From Pseudomonadota bacterium (GTDB lineage: Bacteria; Pseudomonadota; Alphaproteobacteria; Micavibrionales; Micavibrionaceae): 64,000 nt of DNA. A program made the position numbers and the translations under genes. The stretch is from assembly GCA_029558635.1 (NCBI GenBank), contig JAKQEE010000211.1:1-64000 (forward strand). Direction: 5' to 3'. The notes under the pieces were generated by a model. The model ran no database searches. It was not told where the DNA came from and was given only the letters and a program-made list of their open reading frames with translations. Below are positions 51,394 to 59,179 of the stretch, in pieces (position 1 is the stretch's first letter; the number at the start of each line of letters is the position of its first letter).

Positions 51394-52224
51394 ATGAAAT
51401 TGATGAAATTGATCAACGCAACCCAACATGACCAAACCTCTTCCCCTTGGAGCGATCTTGGTGTCTCTTTCCATGATCCCGCGTTCTGTCCCTACACAGC
51501 CTTTTCCCCCCAACAGCCCACCCGCGCTCAAGTGGTGAGCGCGTGGCGCTCTCTCCTCGCTCGCTTTGATCGTGTTCTCGCGCTCGGTGAGCGCGTGGAT
51601 GGCTTTTTGTTGGGGGGCTATGCCCCCGCTGTGATCGGCCTGTACCAATTCCTTTCGCAGTTTCGCCAAACGTCGTTCGTCGCGGTGATGGGGCCAGCCC
51701 CCATCGTGGACGGACAACGCCGTGGATTCGTGCTGCAAGGCTTGCGTCAAATCCCAACTCCTCGCTCCCTTCGCGCCGAAGTGGTGCGCGAAGGCGCAAT
51801 CCTCCCACCCGAACAAGACGATCTTGACGTTCCCACCACACACTCTGCTTTTGTGCTTCCCACCATCACCCCCCAACAGATGAAAGCGGATCGTCTGATC
51901 CATGTGAGCGCACGACCGCTCACAGACGCACGACGCGCTGAGATCTCCACCGTTTCCCCCTATACCCTGATCGCATCCACCCCCGCGCTTCCCCCGCCCG
52001 CTGGACACGATATGGGCGACTTCCTTGAAGCCATCGAAGATATCGCCCGCCAAGCCGCAACCGAAAAATGCGGCATCCTGCTCGACGGCCCCCCCGCCGA
52101 AACACTTTTGCATCTTTACGCGCAACTTGGACACCAACACCCCTTCTTCTTCGCAAAGACTGAGGTTGTGGAAGCGGGCAAACCCGCGCAGATCGTAGCG
52201 GTTGAAAAAGTACCTCGCTTCTAA
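51394..52224 (+). CDS. Unknown protein with its own regulatory module
   Basis: A 276-residue protein. The ATG at 51394 follows GGAG. The frame extends upstream only through the regulatory repeats. The first half has a hydrophobic strand/helix core (GFLLGGYAPAVIGLYQFLSQ, SFVAVMG), and the end has KCGILLDGPPAETLLHLYAQ, suggesting Rossmann-like folds. It is flanked by its own promoter module and a strong terminator, so it is a single-gene unit. Function unknown. Confidence 0.65.
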   Translation: MKLMKLINATQHDQTSSPWSDLGVSFHDPAFCPYTAFSPQQPTRAQVVSAWRSLLARFDRVLALGERVDGFLLGGYAPAVIGLYQFLSQFRQTSFVAVMGPAPIVDGQRRGFVLQGLRQIPTPRSLRAEVVREGAILPPEQDDLDVPTTHSAFVLPTITPQQMKADRLIHVSARPLTDARRAEISTVSPYTLIASTPALPPPAGHDMGDFLEAIEDIARQAATEKCGILLDGPPAETLLHLYAQLGHQHPFFFAKTEVVEAGKPAQIVAVEKVPRF

Positions 52225-52282
52225 GCCCCCCCCCTTGACTCCCTCTCAAGCCCCCCCTACAATCACCCCATCATACATAGTG

Positions 52283-52321
52283 AAAAAGCCCGTTGTACTG
52301 GCATTACAACGGGCTTTTTTT
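52283..52321. terminator. Bidirectional Rho-independent terminator
   Basis: AAAAAGCCCGTTGTA, 7-nt loop, TACAACGGGCTTTTTTT. The 15-bp stem and flanking A and T runs can end both the rightward gene at 51394 and the leftward gene ending at 52354. Confidence 0.92.
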
Positions 52322-52353
52322 ATGCCTCTTCCCCCTCCCCTTCCCCCTCCCAT

Positions 52354-53163
52354 TTAATCAGCGAAATCAAACGAACGGATCAAGAGATCGGTGGGCATCG
52401 TTGCCCAAAGATCGCCAAGCCGTGCGCCGCGCTCCATCGCGGGCGAAAAGTCCAACAAGGACAGGTCAAAGATCTCGTTGTAGCCGTCCTTGTTTTTGTA
52501 GCTCAGAAAGCACTTTGCGCCTTGCTCATAAAGCGAGGAAAGCACCGTGGGATGCGCCGTTGTGACAAAAATCTGCTTGCCCAAGCGTTCGGATGGATCG
52601 GCTTCCCACGCGGCGATGTTTTCACCGATTCCCTCGATCTTCCACGGCGGCAGGCGCTGCTCTGGATACTGAATCTCAAAGGCAAGATCTCGCTGATCCT
52701 TTCGGATGATAGCGCCCTTTGAGATGGATAGCGTTTCGCCTTCTTTCGTCGGGATGATCGAAAGATAGGGAGTGGTGGAGATAGAAAGCGGGCTTGCGAG
52801 AGACCATAAAGCATCGAAGGGATCGTCATTGCACGTCACCACAAAGCGACTTCCAATGGGGCGGCTTCGCTCAAAGTCGAACGCAAGCGACTCCCCAAGA
52901 ATACGCGCCCCACCGCAAAACATCGGTTGAAAAATTTGCGATTCAAACCCCGAAGCGAGCGCCGCTTGCACGTTTTCTGCTTGGGACAAAAACGAGAGAT
53001 TGCGTCGTAGGTGATAACTCGCTTGTCGCAAGCAATACAAAAAGCCGATAACGGCGGAGGGTTCGACGTTTCCATCTCCAACAAATACGTTGATCTTGTC
53101 AAGCGAGATCGCCGATGCTCGGAATCCCGCGAAGTGATCAAACCACAATTCTTGCACTACCAT
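52354..53163 (-). CDS. OLD/ABC-ATPase-like protein with degenerate Walker A
   Basis: A 269-residue protein. The N-terminus ELWFDHFAGFRASAISLDKINVFVGDGN follows the pattern of RecF/OLD-type ATPases. The expected Walker A (GxNGSGKS) reads GDGNVEPS, without the Gly-Lys-Ser. Near the end IFVTTAHPTVLSSL matches the H-loop region, but no DEPE Walker B is visible. It looks like a shortened, ATPase-dead member of the family. AGAGGAG fixes the ATG at 53163, and the upstream frame covers its regulatory module. Confidence 0.6.
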   Translation of the reverse strand: MVVQELWFDHFAGFRASAISLDKINVFVGDGNVEPSAVIGFLYCLRQASYHLRRNLSFLSQAENVQAALASGFESQIFQPMFCGGARILGESLAFDFERSRPIGSRFVVTCNDDPFDALWSLASPLSISTTPYLSIIPTKEGETLSISKGAIIRKDQRDLAFEIQYPEQRLPPWKIEGIGENIAAWEADPSERLGKQIFVTTAHPTVLSSLYEQGAKCFLSYKNKDGYNEIFDLSLLDFSPAMERGARLGDLWATMPTDLLIRSFDFAD

Positions 53164-53191
53164 CTTTCTTGCTCCTCTTTGTGTTGTTGCA

Positions 53192-53251
53192 GATGCTGCA
53201 AGCGTTGCACTTGCCCGCAGCATCGAACAAAAAGAATACAAAACGCTTACA
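53192..53251 (-). promoter_or_regulatory. 11-bp phased repeats plus hairpin, upstream of 53163
   Basis: On the minus strand: TGTAAGCGTTT (53251-53241), TGTATTCTTTT (53240-53230) and TGTTCGATGCT (53229-53219), exactly 11 bp apart. They run into the hairpin GATGCTGC (53192-53199)/GCAGCATC (53217-53224). The second unit is identical to both units of the module at 3603. Confidence 0.68.
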
Positions 53252-53288
53252 AAAAGAGCAAGAGAAAAGTACAGCGAAAGAATAGATT

Positions 53289-53711
53289 TTAATTGTTGTT
53301 GTGTTGCGTGGTGGGTGTGGGCAGGACAAGCGGCGTATGATCGGAAGACTGGACGGGCTGGACTTGCTGTAATTGCGCCTCCACAAAGCCTTGATTCTTC
53401 GCGGCTTGCGTGGCGGTGTGGAGATTCTTTGCGTATTCGTGCGTTGTCAACTTGGGGCGCAACAGATCAAACCCCTTGCCGATCCCATTCAACAAGGGGC
53501 AAAACATCTGTTCTGGTGCTTGATCTGGATCAACACCCGTGCGCCGTCCTTTCCAGTCCTTTGCCATAGGGTGAGGGTGATTGCAGCGAAAAGATATGTG
53601 CAGCCCGACCTTTTCAACAAAGATCGGCTCCGCATCGGAACAGAAATTACAGTCTCCGCAGCGTTTCGGGATTGATTCAGGGTGTCGATTTGTTAAAATT
53701 CCAAAGGCCAT
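53289..53711 (-). CDS. Zinc-binding-type unknown protein
   Basis: A 140-residue protein. CGDCNFC at 18-24, together with later RCNHPHP and FCPLLN segments, suggests one or two metal sites. The C-terminal half is Gln/Thr/His-rich and ends in Asn residues. GAGGAG lies about 10 nt before the ATG at 53711. It is divergent from the gene at 53744, with only 32 bp between the starts. Confidence 0.6.
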   Translation of the reverse strand: MAFGILTNRHPESIPKRCGDCNFCSDAEPIFVEKVGLHISFRCNHPHPMAKDWKGRRTGVDPDQAPEQMFCPLLNGIGKGFDLLRPKLTTHEYAKNLHTATQAAKNQGFVEAQLQQVQPVQSSDHTPLVLPTPTTQHNNN

Positions 53712-53743
53712 TTCTCTAACTCCTCAAAAAAAAAGGATAAACA

Positions 53744-54178
53744 ATGCACCAAGCGCAACATAACCCACACCACGCGAACAATCAAGACTTTTGGGGACAA
53801 GTGTACTCGTATCTCTTTCACCATCCACCGCGCACCGTGATCCGCTTTTATGCACCGTATCACCCGCAATTCGAAGGCGCGGTCAAGTCTACGGGCTTGA
53901 ATGTGGGACAACTGAGCGACTGGAGGTTCCCCCCCGATGTTTTCAAGCGCGGCTTGCACGTTCAACAATTTTCCGATGGATCGTGGGCTGCGCACATCGA
54001 CAAGATCCACCCCGAAATCTCGCTGATCGGACACCTGCGCGAAGACGCCCCGCAAGTGTACAAAGCCTTGACCACAGGAGCAGGAGCCTTATTGAGCAAA
54101 GCCCTTGGGGGGTCATCCGTTGCGGGGGCCGTGGCGGGATGGATCATCGGTGCGTTCACCCAAGGGGACGGAAAATGA
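53744..54178 (+). CDS. Small protein upstream of integrase
   Basis: A 144-residue protein. The N-terminus is His/Asn-rich. Most of it is soluble, and the last 35 residues are Gly/Ala-rich and hydrophobic (AGALLSKALGGSSVAGAVAG), possibly a membrane segment. Its TGA overlaps the integrase ATG as ATGA. AAAGGA precedes its ATG. Family unknown. Confidence 0.6.
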   Translation: MHQAQHNPHHANNQDFWGQVYSYLFHHPPRTVIRFYAPYHPQFEGAVKSTGLNVGQLSDWRFPPDVFKRGLHVQQFSDGSWAAHIDKIHPEISLIGHLREDAPQVYKALTTGAGALLSKALGGSSVAGAVAGWIIGAFTQGDGK

Positions 54179-55200
54179 TCAAGCACCCTCAAACTTTGCA
54201 AACCAATCTACCCCGATCCCTCCCACCAACAACCATCACAGAAAAGATGCGATCTGTCGAAGCTGTCGAAGAATTGTGGAAGCACTTTTTGCAAGAGCGC
54301 AAGCCCACAACGCAACAAACCTACACAAAGTCCTTTGAAAAATTGCGTCAACATCTTGGCAAAGCAAGCATTTCCGAAACGTTGCAGCATCTCGCATCGC
54401 TGGACGCCGCAAACGCGAATCTGCTTGCGCTTGAATGGAAAAACGCCCTTGATAGCGCAAACCACGCACCCGCAACCGTCAACCTCCATCTTTCAACCCT
54501 CAAGAGCGCCGTTCGATTCTTGCGGATGATCGGGGCTGTCTCGTGGACGATAGAGATCCGCAACAAGAAAGCGGAAACCTATCGCGACACACGCGGGCCT
54601 TCTCTCGACACGATCAAGCAAGCCATCGCGTACCTACGAAGCCCACAAGCCAGCAAGATCGGGGAAGACTGGCAGATCATGCAGCTAGAAACTTTGGTTG
54701 TGCTTCTGTTTTCGCTTGGCTTGCGACGGGGCGAAGTGATCGCCTTGACGGTGGACGATATCGACAACGGAACAAGCGCGGTATGGATTACGGGGAAGGG
54801 CAGGGATGCAAGGGAACGCTTGGACTTGCCGCCAAACGCACAGAAAGCCCTTTTGCGGTGGCTTTCTGAGAGAACGCGACTTCTCACCCTCACCCCACAC
54901 CCCAACGCGCTCAAAAGCCTCTTCTTGAATCGCGACGGGCATCCTCTTAACGCCGCCGCGCTCTACCACCAGATCGCGCAGCTTGGCAAACAGATCGGCG
55001 CAACCCTACGACCCCACGGGTTGAGACACGCAGCCATCACCCAAGCCTTTGAACGCGCCAAGACCGATCCCTCCGTTGGCTTGGCACAGATTCAACGCTT
55101 CTCAAGACACGCAAAAGCCGATACGCTCTTGATATACAAAGACAATCACGACAATGAAGCGTTGCGCGTTGCCTCTTCGTTGGACAATCTGCTTGATTGA
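54175..55200 (+). CDS. Tyrosine recombinase (integrase)
   Basis: A 341-residue protein. An N-terminal SAM-like core-binding domain (PTTQQTYTKSFEKLRQHLGK) precedes a catalytic domain with R184 in LGLRRGEVI, the beta-hairpin Lys in GKGRDARE, H281-x-x-R284 in HGLRHAAIT, a later H in RHAKADT and the nucleophile Y321 in LLIYKDN. All catalytic positions are present. It could integrate the element, resolve dimers or invert DNA. Long direct repeats directly downstream are candidates for its arm or attachment sites. The start overlaps the preceding stop (ATGA). Confidence 0.9.
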   Translation: MIKHPQTLQTNLPRSLPPTTITEKMRSVEAVEELWKHFLQERKPTTQQTYTKSFEKLRQHLGKASISETLQHLASLDAANANLLALEWKNALDSANHAPATVNLHLSTLKSAVRFLRMIGAVSWTIEIRNKKAETYRDTRGPSLDTIKQAIAYLRSPQASKIGEDWQIMQLETLVVLLFSLGLRRGEVIALTVDDIDNGTSAVWITGKGRDARERLDLPPNAQKALLRWLSERTRLLTLTPHPNALKSLFLNRDGHPLNAAALYHQIAQLGKQIGATLRPHGLRHAAITQAFERAKTDPSVGLAQIQRFSRHAKADTLLIYKDNHDNEALRVASSLDNLLD

Positions 55201-55210
55201 TTAAGAATCG

Positions 55211-55452
55211 GCTAAGTGGTTGATAGTTTTGCCCCTATTCGTGTTTTTGACCCCGTAAAGCCTCCCTCCACCCCTCCTCGATGCGACAAGCCAACACCGC
55301 AAGCCTCCACGCAAGCTAAGTGGTTGATAGTTTTGCCCCTATTCGTGTTTTTGACCCCGTAAAGCACGCACCCACAAGCCCGAATTCTGCAAGCCAACAC
55401 CGCAAGACACCAAACAGATCGACTCGTCACAGATCGCTTAAGTGGTTGATAG
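55211..55452. repeat. 104-bp-spaced direct repeats next to integrase
   Basis: A 51-bp sequence beginning GCTAAGTGGTTGATAGTTTT occurs at 55211-55261 and identically at 55315-55365. A shorter third copy (GCTTAAGTGGTTGATAG) is at 55436-55452. AAGCCAACACCGCAAG is also repeated in the spacers (near 55288 and 55391). The block starts 10 bp after the integrase stop and fits recombinase arm sites or an attachment region. It also resembles iterons. Confidence 0.85.
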
Positions 55453-55916
55453 ATATGGTTTATACTCGAAAACGCTTTGTTGTGAGTGTGCAAATGGCCT
55501 TCTCTTGGGAGTAACAGGGGGGCTGTATGCCCTTGCTCCGTCTCTTCACGAATAGATGACTCAAAAAGGCAAAAAAACAATGTATAACAAACACTTACAA
55601 GATGCGAAATTTCCGAGTAGAAAGAATAGGGCATCCCCCCGCTTCGCTTTTCATTCAAATGTTCAGTATGCACGAAAACAACCGAAAAAACGATATAAGT
55701 ATTTGATTTTATTGATGTTTTTGCTTTCTACTGAATAGATGATTATTACTGTACAAAAGAAATTAGAAATTTACTTTCTAAGGGGATGCCCTATTCTTCT
55801 ACGATGATTATTAAGTACCTGAAAAGATAGATGCTTTTTGAATAGGGAAGTGTTTTATATTCGATCTACTCTTTTTATATCAAGCACTTAGCTTGTCTAT
55901 GAAAGAAAAGGCCGAT
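55453..55916. other. AT-rich non-coding region with long inverted repeat
   Basis: No credible gene. GTAGAAAGAATAGGGCATCC (55617) is matched in reverse by GGGGATGCCCTATTCTTCTAC (55782-55802), a near-perfect 21-22 bp inverted repeat 143 bp apart. Direct repeats GATGATTATTA (55739 and 55803) and GAATAGATGA (55550 and 55732) lie around it. The interval is very A/T-rich compared with the rest of the window. It may be a replication origin, an attachment site or a non-coding RNA locus. Confidence 0.6.
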
Positions 55917-55918
55917 GC

Positions 55919-55960
55919 AAGGGGCTTGTTGAATCTCTGGCAGGATGCCCCTTTTTTTTT
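55919..55960 (+). terminator. Probable terminator with 9-T tract
   Basis: AAGGGGC (55919), a 21-nt loop and GCCCCTT (55947) are followed directly by a run of nine T. No gene precedes it for 700 bp, so it would end either integrase read-through or an RNA transcribed from the AT-rich region. Confidence 0.6.
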
Positions 55961-56008
55961 GTTGGCTTTCTTGTCAAATCTCGTTATGTTTGCCTCTTCT
56001 TGGCAAAC
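55960..56008 (+). promoter_or_regulatory. Degenerate T-rich repeats plus hairpin, upstream of 56068
   Basis: TGTTGGCTTTC, TTGTCAAATCT and CGTTATGTTTG lie in an 11-bp phase from 55960. They are followed by a perfect hairpin GTTTGCC-TCTTCTT-GGCAAAC (55988-56008). TCAAATCT is shared with the region at 62078. Confidence 0.4.
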
Positions 56009-56033
56009 CTGCTTTGTCACCCATAGCCCCAAA

Positions 56034-56077
56034 CGGAGATATCCAATGCCTCCAACGGAGATATCCAATGCCTCCAA
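56034..56077 (+). repeat. 22-bp tandem duplication of a ribosome site and start codon
   Basis: CGGAGATATCCAATGCCTCC plus AA occurs at 56034-56055 and 56056-56077. Each copy has GGAG and an ATG. The two ATGs are in different frames. A third related copy precedes the gene at 56277 (from 56264). Confidence 0.95.
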
Positions 56078-56238
56078 CGGAAGAACAGAAGCAGATCACA
56101 GAGAAGATTGCCCGCTTGGAAGAGGAGATCGTCCGCTTGCAATGGAAACGCGATAGAGACGCCCATCTGGAGGTTGTCAGCTTGAAGGAAGCGATCGCCC
56201 GCTTGCAGGAACGATTGTCAGCTTTGTCGCTTCCATAA
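56068..56238 (+). CDS. Small coiled-coil protein, paralogous start to 56277
   Basis: A 56-residue protein, starting MPPTEEQKQITEKIARLEEE, coiled coil throughout. The same leader and first ten residues are found on the next gene, so one arose by duplication. The upstream ATG at 56046 opens only a 36-codon frame and may lower or tune expression. Confidence 0.6.
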   Translation: MPPTEEQKQITEKIARLEEEIVRLQWKRDRDAHLEVVSLKEAIARLQERLSALSLP

Positions 56239-56276
56239 CCCACTTTGTCACCCGCAACCCCAAACGGAGATATCCA

Positions 56277-57002
56277 ATGCCTCCAACAGAAGAACAGAAG
56301 CAGATCCCCGAAGAGATCCAAGACGATCCGCGCTTTTTTGTGGATCGGGTCGCTGTACTGTCCATCCCCTCCGAATCTACACAGCAAGTCTCTTCTTCGC
56401 CTGTCATCCCAAGCCCGCTCGCAAGCGACCAACTCGGAGAGATTGCCCGCTTGACCGAAGAGATTGCCCGCTTGACCGAAGAGCGCCAACAGGAACAACA
56501 AGGCAAGACCCCCCTAGAACATTGCATCGAACATTGCATCGATCAACGTACAAAGGAGATTACCCGCTTGATCGATGCGGGCCAACAAAGCAAGACCGCA
56601 ACAGAGCAAGAATTGTTGCGCGAATTAGACGCCGAAGTGAGAGCGCGTTTTGTTGTGTTGGGGGACAAGCTGCTTGTGCGCCTTGTGCAAGAAGACGCGC
56701 AAAAGTCCAAGGGTGGGATCTTTTTGGTGGACGAGAACGCGCAAACAGATCGCGCCGTTCTCGTTGGTGTGGGGACTGTCAGTTATCGCAATCAGTTCGC
56801 TGAGCCGATCCTATCGCGATTGATGCAGATCGCCGAATCGTCGGGAGTAAAGAAGCTAGATCGCGTTGAATTGCTACTGTCGAAGTCGCGCCAAGACTCC
56901 CACGAGTACCGATACAAAGGGCAAACCTATCTCTTTGTGCCGTGTGTGTTTGCTTTGGCCGCTGATCCGTTTTATGTAGTAGAAGCCGAAGTATCGGAAT
57001 AA
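56277..57002 (+). CDS. GroES-like co-chaperonin domain with coiled-coil N-terminus
   Basis: A 241-residue protein. Residues 1-120 are disordered to coiled coil (GEIARLTEEIARLTEE). From about 125 FVVLGDKLLVRLVQEDAQKS, KGGIFLVDENAQTDRAVLVG and VGTV follow the GroES barrel, including the mobile-loop region (KSKGGIFL). An insert (about 173-205) precedes the last strand TYLFVPCVFAL. GroES caps GroEL, and some phages replace it (gp31, CocO) to fold capsid proteins. The N-terminal coiled coil and the insert are unusual. No GroEL gene is in the window. Confidence 0.65.
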   Translation: MPPTEEQKQIPEEIQDDPRFFVDRVAVLSIPSESTQQVSSSPVIPSPLASDQLGEIARLTEEIARLTEERQQEQQGKTPLEHCIEHCIDQRTKEITRLIDAGQQSKTATEQELLRELDAEVRARFVVLGDKLLVRLVQEDAQKSKGGIFLVDENAQTDRAVLVGVGTVSYRNQFAEPILSRLMQIAESSGVKKLDRVELLLSKSRQDSHEYRYKGQTYLFVPCVFALAADPFYVVEAEVSE

Positions 57003-57037
57003 TCCGAACAAATCAAGAAGAAATCGAAAGGGAAACG

Positions 57038-57553
57038 ATGAAAACACGAGTCCTCAATCTGCTGTCTGATGAAGATGCAAAAGCCCGTGTTGCGGGCAAA
57101 AGTTTCTTGTCGTATGGTGAACCCGAATGTTGGAAAAAGATCGCGCTCACCTGCTCGGAATCGGAGCAATGGAACGACGTTACAGAAGCCATGCAAGTCC
57201 CGCACGGCGTTGTTTTGCGAACGCGCACAACGCAAAAGAACGGTGACGGAACCTATCATTTAACCGATGCGATGGTGTTTCTGCCCGCGCTGCTGATCGT
57301 ACACAACGAACAGACGGGCTTGTTTACGCTTGTCATGGCACAAACAGGCCCATTTGTTGCGCCTCCACAAGCCGCCCAAGCGCAACCCTCCCCCGCTGGT
57401 GCGCCGAATCGTGAAGCGCCCAATTTTCCCAACGCACACGCAAACCCGATGGGTGTTAAACCCCAAGCCCCACCCCCACCCCCCGGCCCCATCTTTCCAA
57501 ACGCAAGAAACATCACCATCACCGAAGACACCCCCGGCCACGTCCAAGGCTAA
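57038..57553 (+). CDS. Unknown protein with Pro-rich tail
   Basis: A 171-residue protein. The N-terminal 100 residues form a small alpha/beta domain, and the rest is Pro/Ala/Asn-rich (PQAAQAQPSPAGAPNREAP, PPPPPGPIFPNA). AAAGGGAAACG precedes the ATG. It converges on the minus-strand DUF3987 gene, with only 54 bp between the stops and no strong terminator visible. Confidence 0.6.
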   Translation: MKTRVLNLLSDEDAKARVAGKSFLSYGEPECWKKIALTCSESEQWNDVTEAMQVPHGVVLRTRTTQKNGDGTYHLTDAMVFLPALLIVHNEQTGLFTLVMAQTGPFVAPPQAAQAQPSPAGAPNREAPNFPNAHANPMGVKPQAPPPPPGPIFPNARNITITEDTPGHVQG

Positions 57554-57607
57554 CCCTCCCCCGTTCATCCTCCCCTTTTCGCTTTTTTGACCCCTTCCCG
57601 ACCCCTT

Positions 57608-59179
57608 CTAATCGTTGCGCAAGAGTCGCCACACGTCAACGCGCTTCTTGCCGTCAATCGTTGCCTCACCGACCGCAACAACGGCCCCATTTTGGCGGAG
57701 GCTTTCAAGGACGGCTTTTGCGGCTTTTACGTTGTTGATCTTGCCGCAAGCACGGACAAGATCGGACGGCGTGAATTCGTCGTATTCAAGGCGATCAGCG
57801 CGGCGTAGCATCGTATCATAAACCTCTTGCAGCTTGCGATCTTCCGAAGTGACGGGCGCTTGCATCATACGCACCGCGCTTTGCAAGTACCAACGGATCA
57901 GCAAGATCGCTTGCTCCATCTCCTCTTGTCCAATTTTGTCGAATTGCTCGGCCTTTCCTTCGTTCATAAGGACGTGAAAATTAGCCGCAAGGCGGGCGGC
58001 GTGTTCTGCGGCTTTGTTGGAAAGCCCGCGTATTTCGGCGTATTCGCCAAAAATGCCGCCCTTTCTTTCACATTCATCTGCAAAGGCAATCCAAGCATCA
58101 ACGGCCTTTTCTGTCATTTCTAGCACCTTGGGATCAAGGGCTTTGCCGTTCTCGCTCAAAGGTTGGGGTTGTTGGGCGATCTTCTTTGTCAGATCTTGCC
58201 AGATCTGCAAAATCTGTAACGAGCGTTGCAATTTCTCGCGTTCTTGGGCGTCATAGTGGCGCGGCGCAATTTCGCGTGTTCCCCAAAGGCTTTCGGGGCA
58301 AGCGACCAAAAAACGACCCCAAAAGCCGTTCCCTTGGAGGTCTTCGTCTTTCCACGCTTCTTCGATTACGGACGGTTGAATCAAAAGGTGCATCGAAAGG
58401 CGATATCCGCGCAAGATCACCGCCCCATCACCTTTGCGCAGAGAATTGATCTGTTTTGCCCCCCAAGCCTCGTTGTAAAAGGCCGTTGCAGCACGTTTGC
58501 GCTGCGCGTCTGCCATGCTGTAACCCCCGAAAAAAGCGCCGCCTTCGTCGGTGGATAGAATCATTGATCGCTGTCCATGTAATAATTCTTTGAACAAGCC
58601 TTCTGGCGTGGCGTTGTTCGTTATCGCTATCGGAGATCGCGGGGCAACGGGCTTGACGGCAGCGTGTGCCGCGATCTCCGCTTGGAGGGTTTCGGGATCT
58701 TCTTTGTGTTCGCGCAAGATCTCTTTGCGTTGTAGTTCCCACGCTTCTTGCGTCATTTCATACGCAACCCGCGCATCTTCCCATCCGTCGATCTGTTCGG
58801 CTTGGTGGTCGCGTATGCCCTTTGTTGCAAGGGCATCACAAGCCGACTTGCGATCCCCCGATTGCGCCACGGATAAGAGGTAAAGACTGATCGGAACGCG
58901 ATAACCCCCATTGACGGGGATCATAACGTCTGCGTGTGCTTGCGCGGCGCTAGCGAGCGATCCTAAAAGGGCGTTCATGGCAAGACTTGTGGGGGCTTGA
59001 ACGACGTGCGCAAGGGCTTTTGCAAACGCTGTCAAGTGGGTGTCGGGGAGGGTAGGTTCGGGCGATCTTTCCCGCGCAATCGGAACAAGATCGGGTTCGG
59101 GTTCGCGACGGTCTGCAAGAAGATCGCTCATCTCTTGGACAAGCGATTTCGGGCCAAAGATCGACGTTTTTACCATCAT
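57608..59179 (-). CDS. DUF3987-family replication protein
   Basis: A 523-residue protein that follows the DUF3987 pattern: an N-terminal FAKALAHVVQAPTSLAMNALL, VPISLYLLSVAQSGDRKSA (a degenerate P-loop-like GDRKSA), NNATPEGLFKELL and LSTDEGGAFFGGYSM. DUF3987 proteins accompany PriCT/Toprim primases in phages and plasmids and are probably helicase-like ATPases. The ATG at 59179 overlaps the primase stop (ATGA). Together the pair forms the likely replication initiation unit. Confidence 0.8.
   Translation of the reverse strand: MMVKTSIFGPKSLVQEMSDLLADRREPEPDLVPIARERSPEPTLPDTHLTAFAKALAHVVQAPTSLAMNALLGSLASAAQAHADVMIPVNGGYRVPISLYLLSVAQSGDRKSACDALATKGIRDHQAEQIDGWEDARVAYEMTQEAWELQRKEILREHKEDPETLQAEIAAHAAVKPVAPRSPIAITNNATPEGLFKELLHGQRSMILSTDEGGAFFGGYSMADAQRKRAATAFYNEAWGAKQINSLRKGDGAVILRGYRLSMHLLIQPSVIEEAWKDEDLQGNGFWGRFLVACPESLWGTREIAPRHYDAQEREKLQRSLQILQIWQDLTKKIAQQPQPLSENGKALDPKVLEMTEKAVDAWIAFADECERKGGIFGEYAEIRGLSNKAAEHAARLAANFHVLMNEGKAEQFDKIGQEEMEQAILLIRWYLQSAVRMMQAPVTSEDRKLQEVYDTMLRRADRLEYDEFTPSDLVRACGKINNVKAAKAVLESLRQNGAVVAVGEATIDGKKRVDVWRLLRND

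Noticed and set aside
53791-54174. N-terminal extension of the integrase frame
   Set aside because: It overlaps the gene at 53744 in another frame. The ATG at 54175 coupled to the preceding stop gives the normal recombinase length.
55212-55673. Minus-strand ORF across the integrase-side repeats
   Set aside because: It translates the 104-bp-spaced repeats, has no ribosome site and no plausible protein composition.
55893-56156. ORF starting before the 22-bp duplication
   Set aside because: It crosses the terminator and hairpin. The MPPTEEQKQI frame from 56068 is shared with the next gene and is the credible one.
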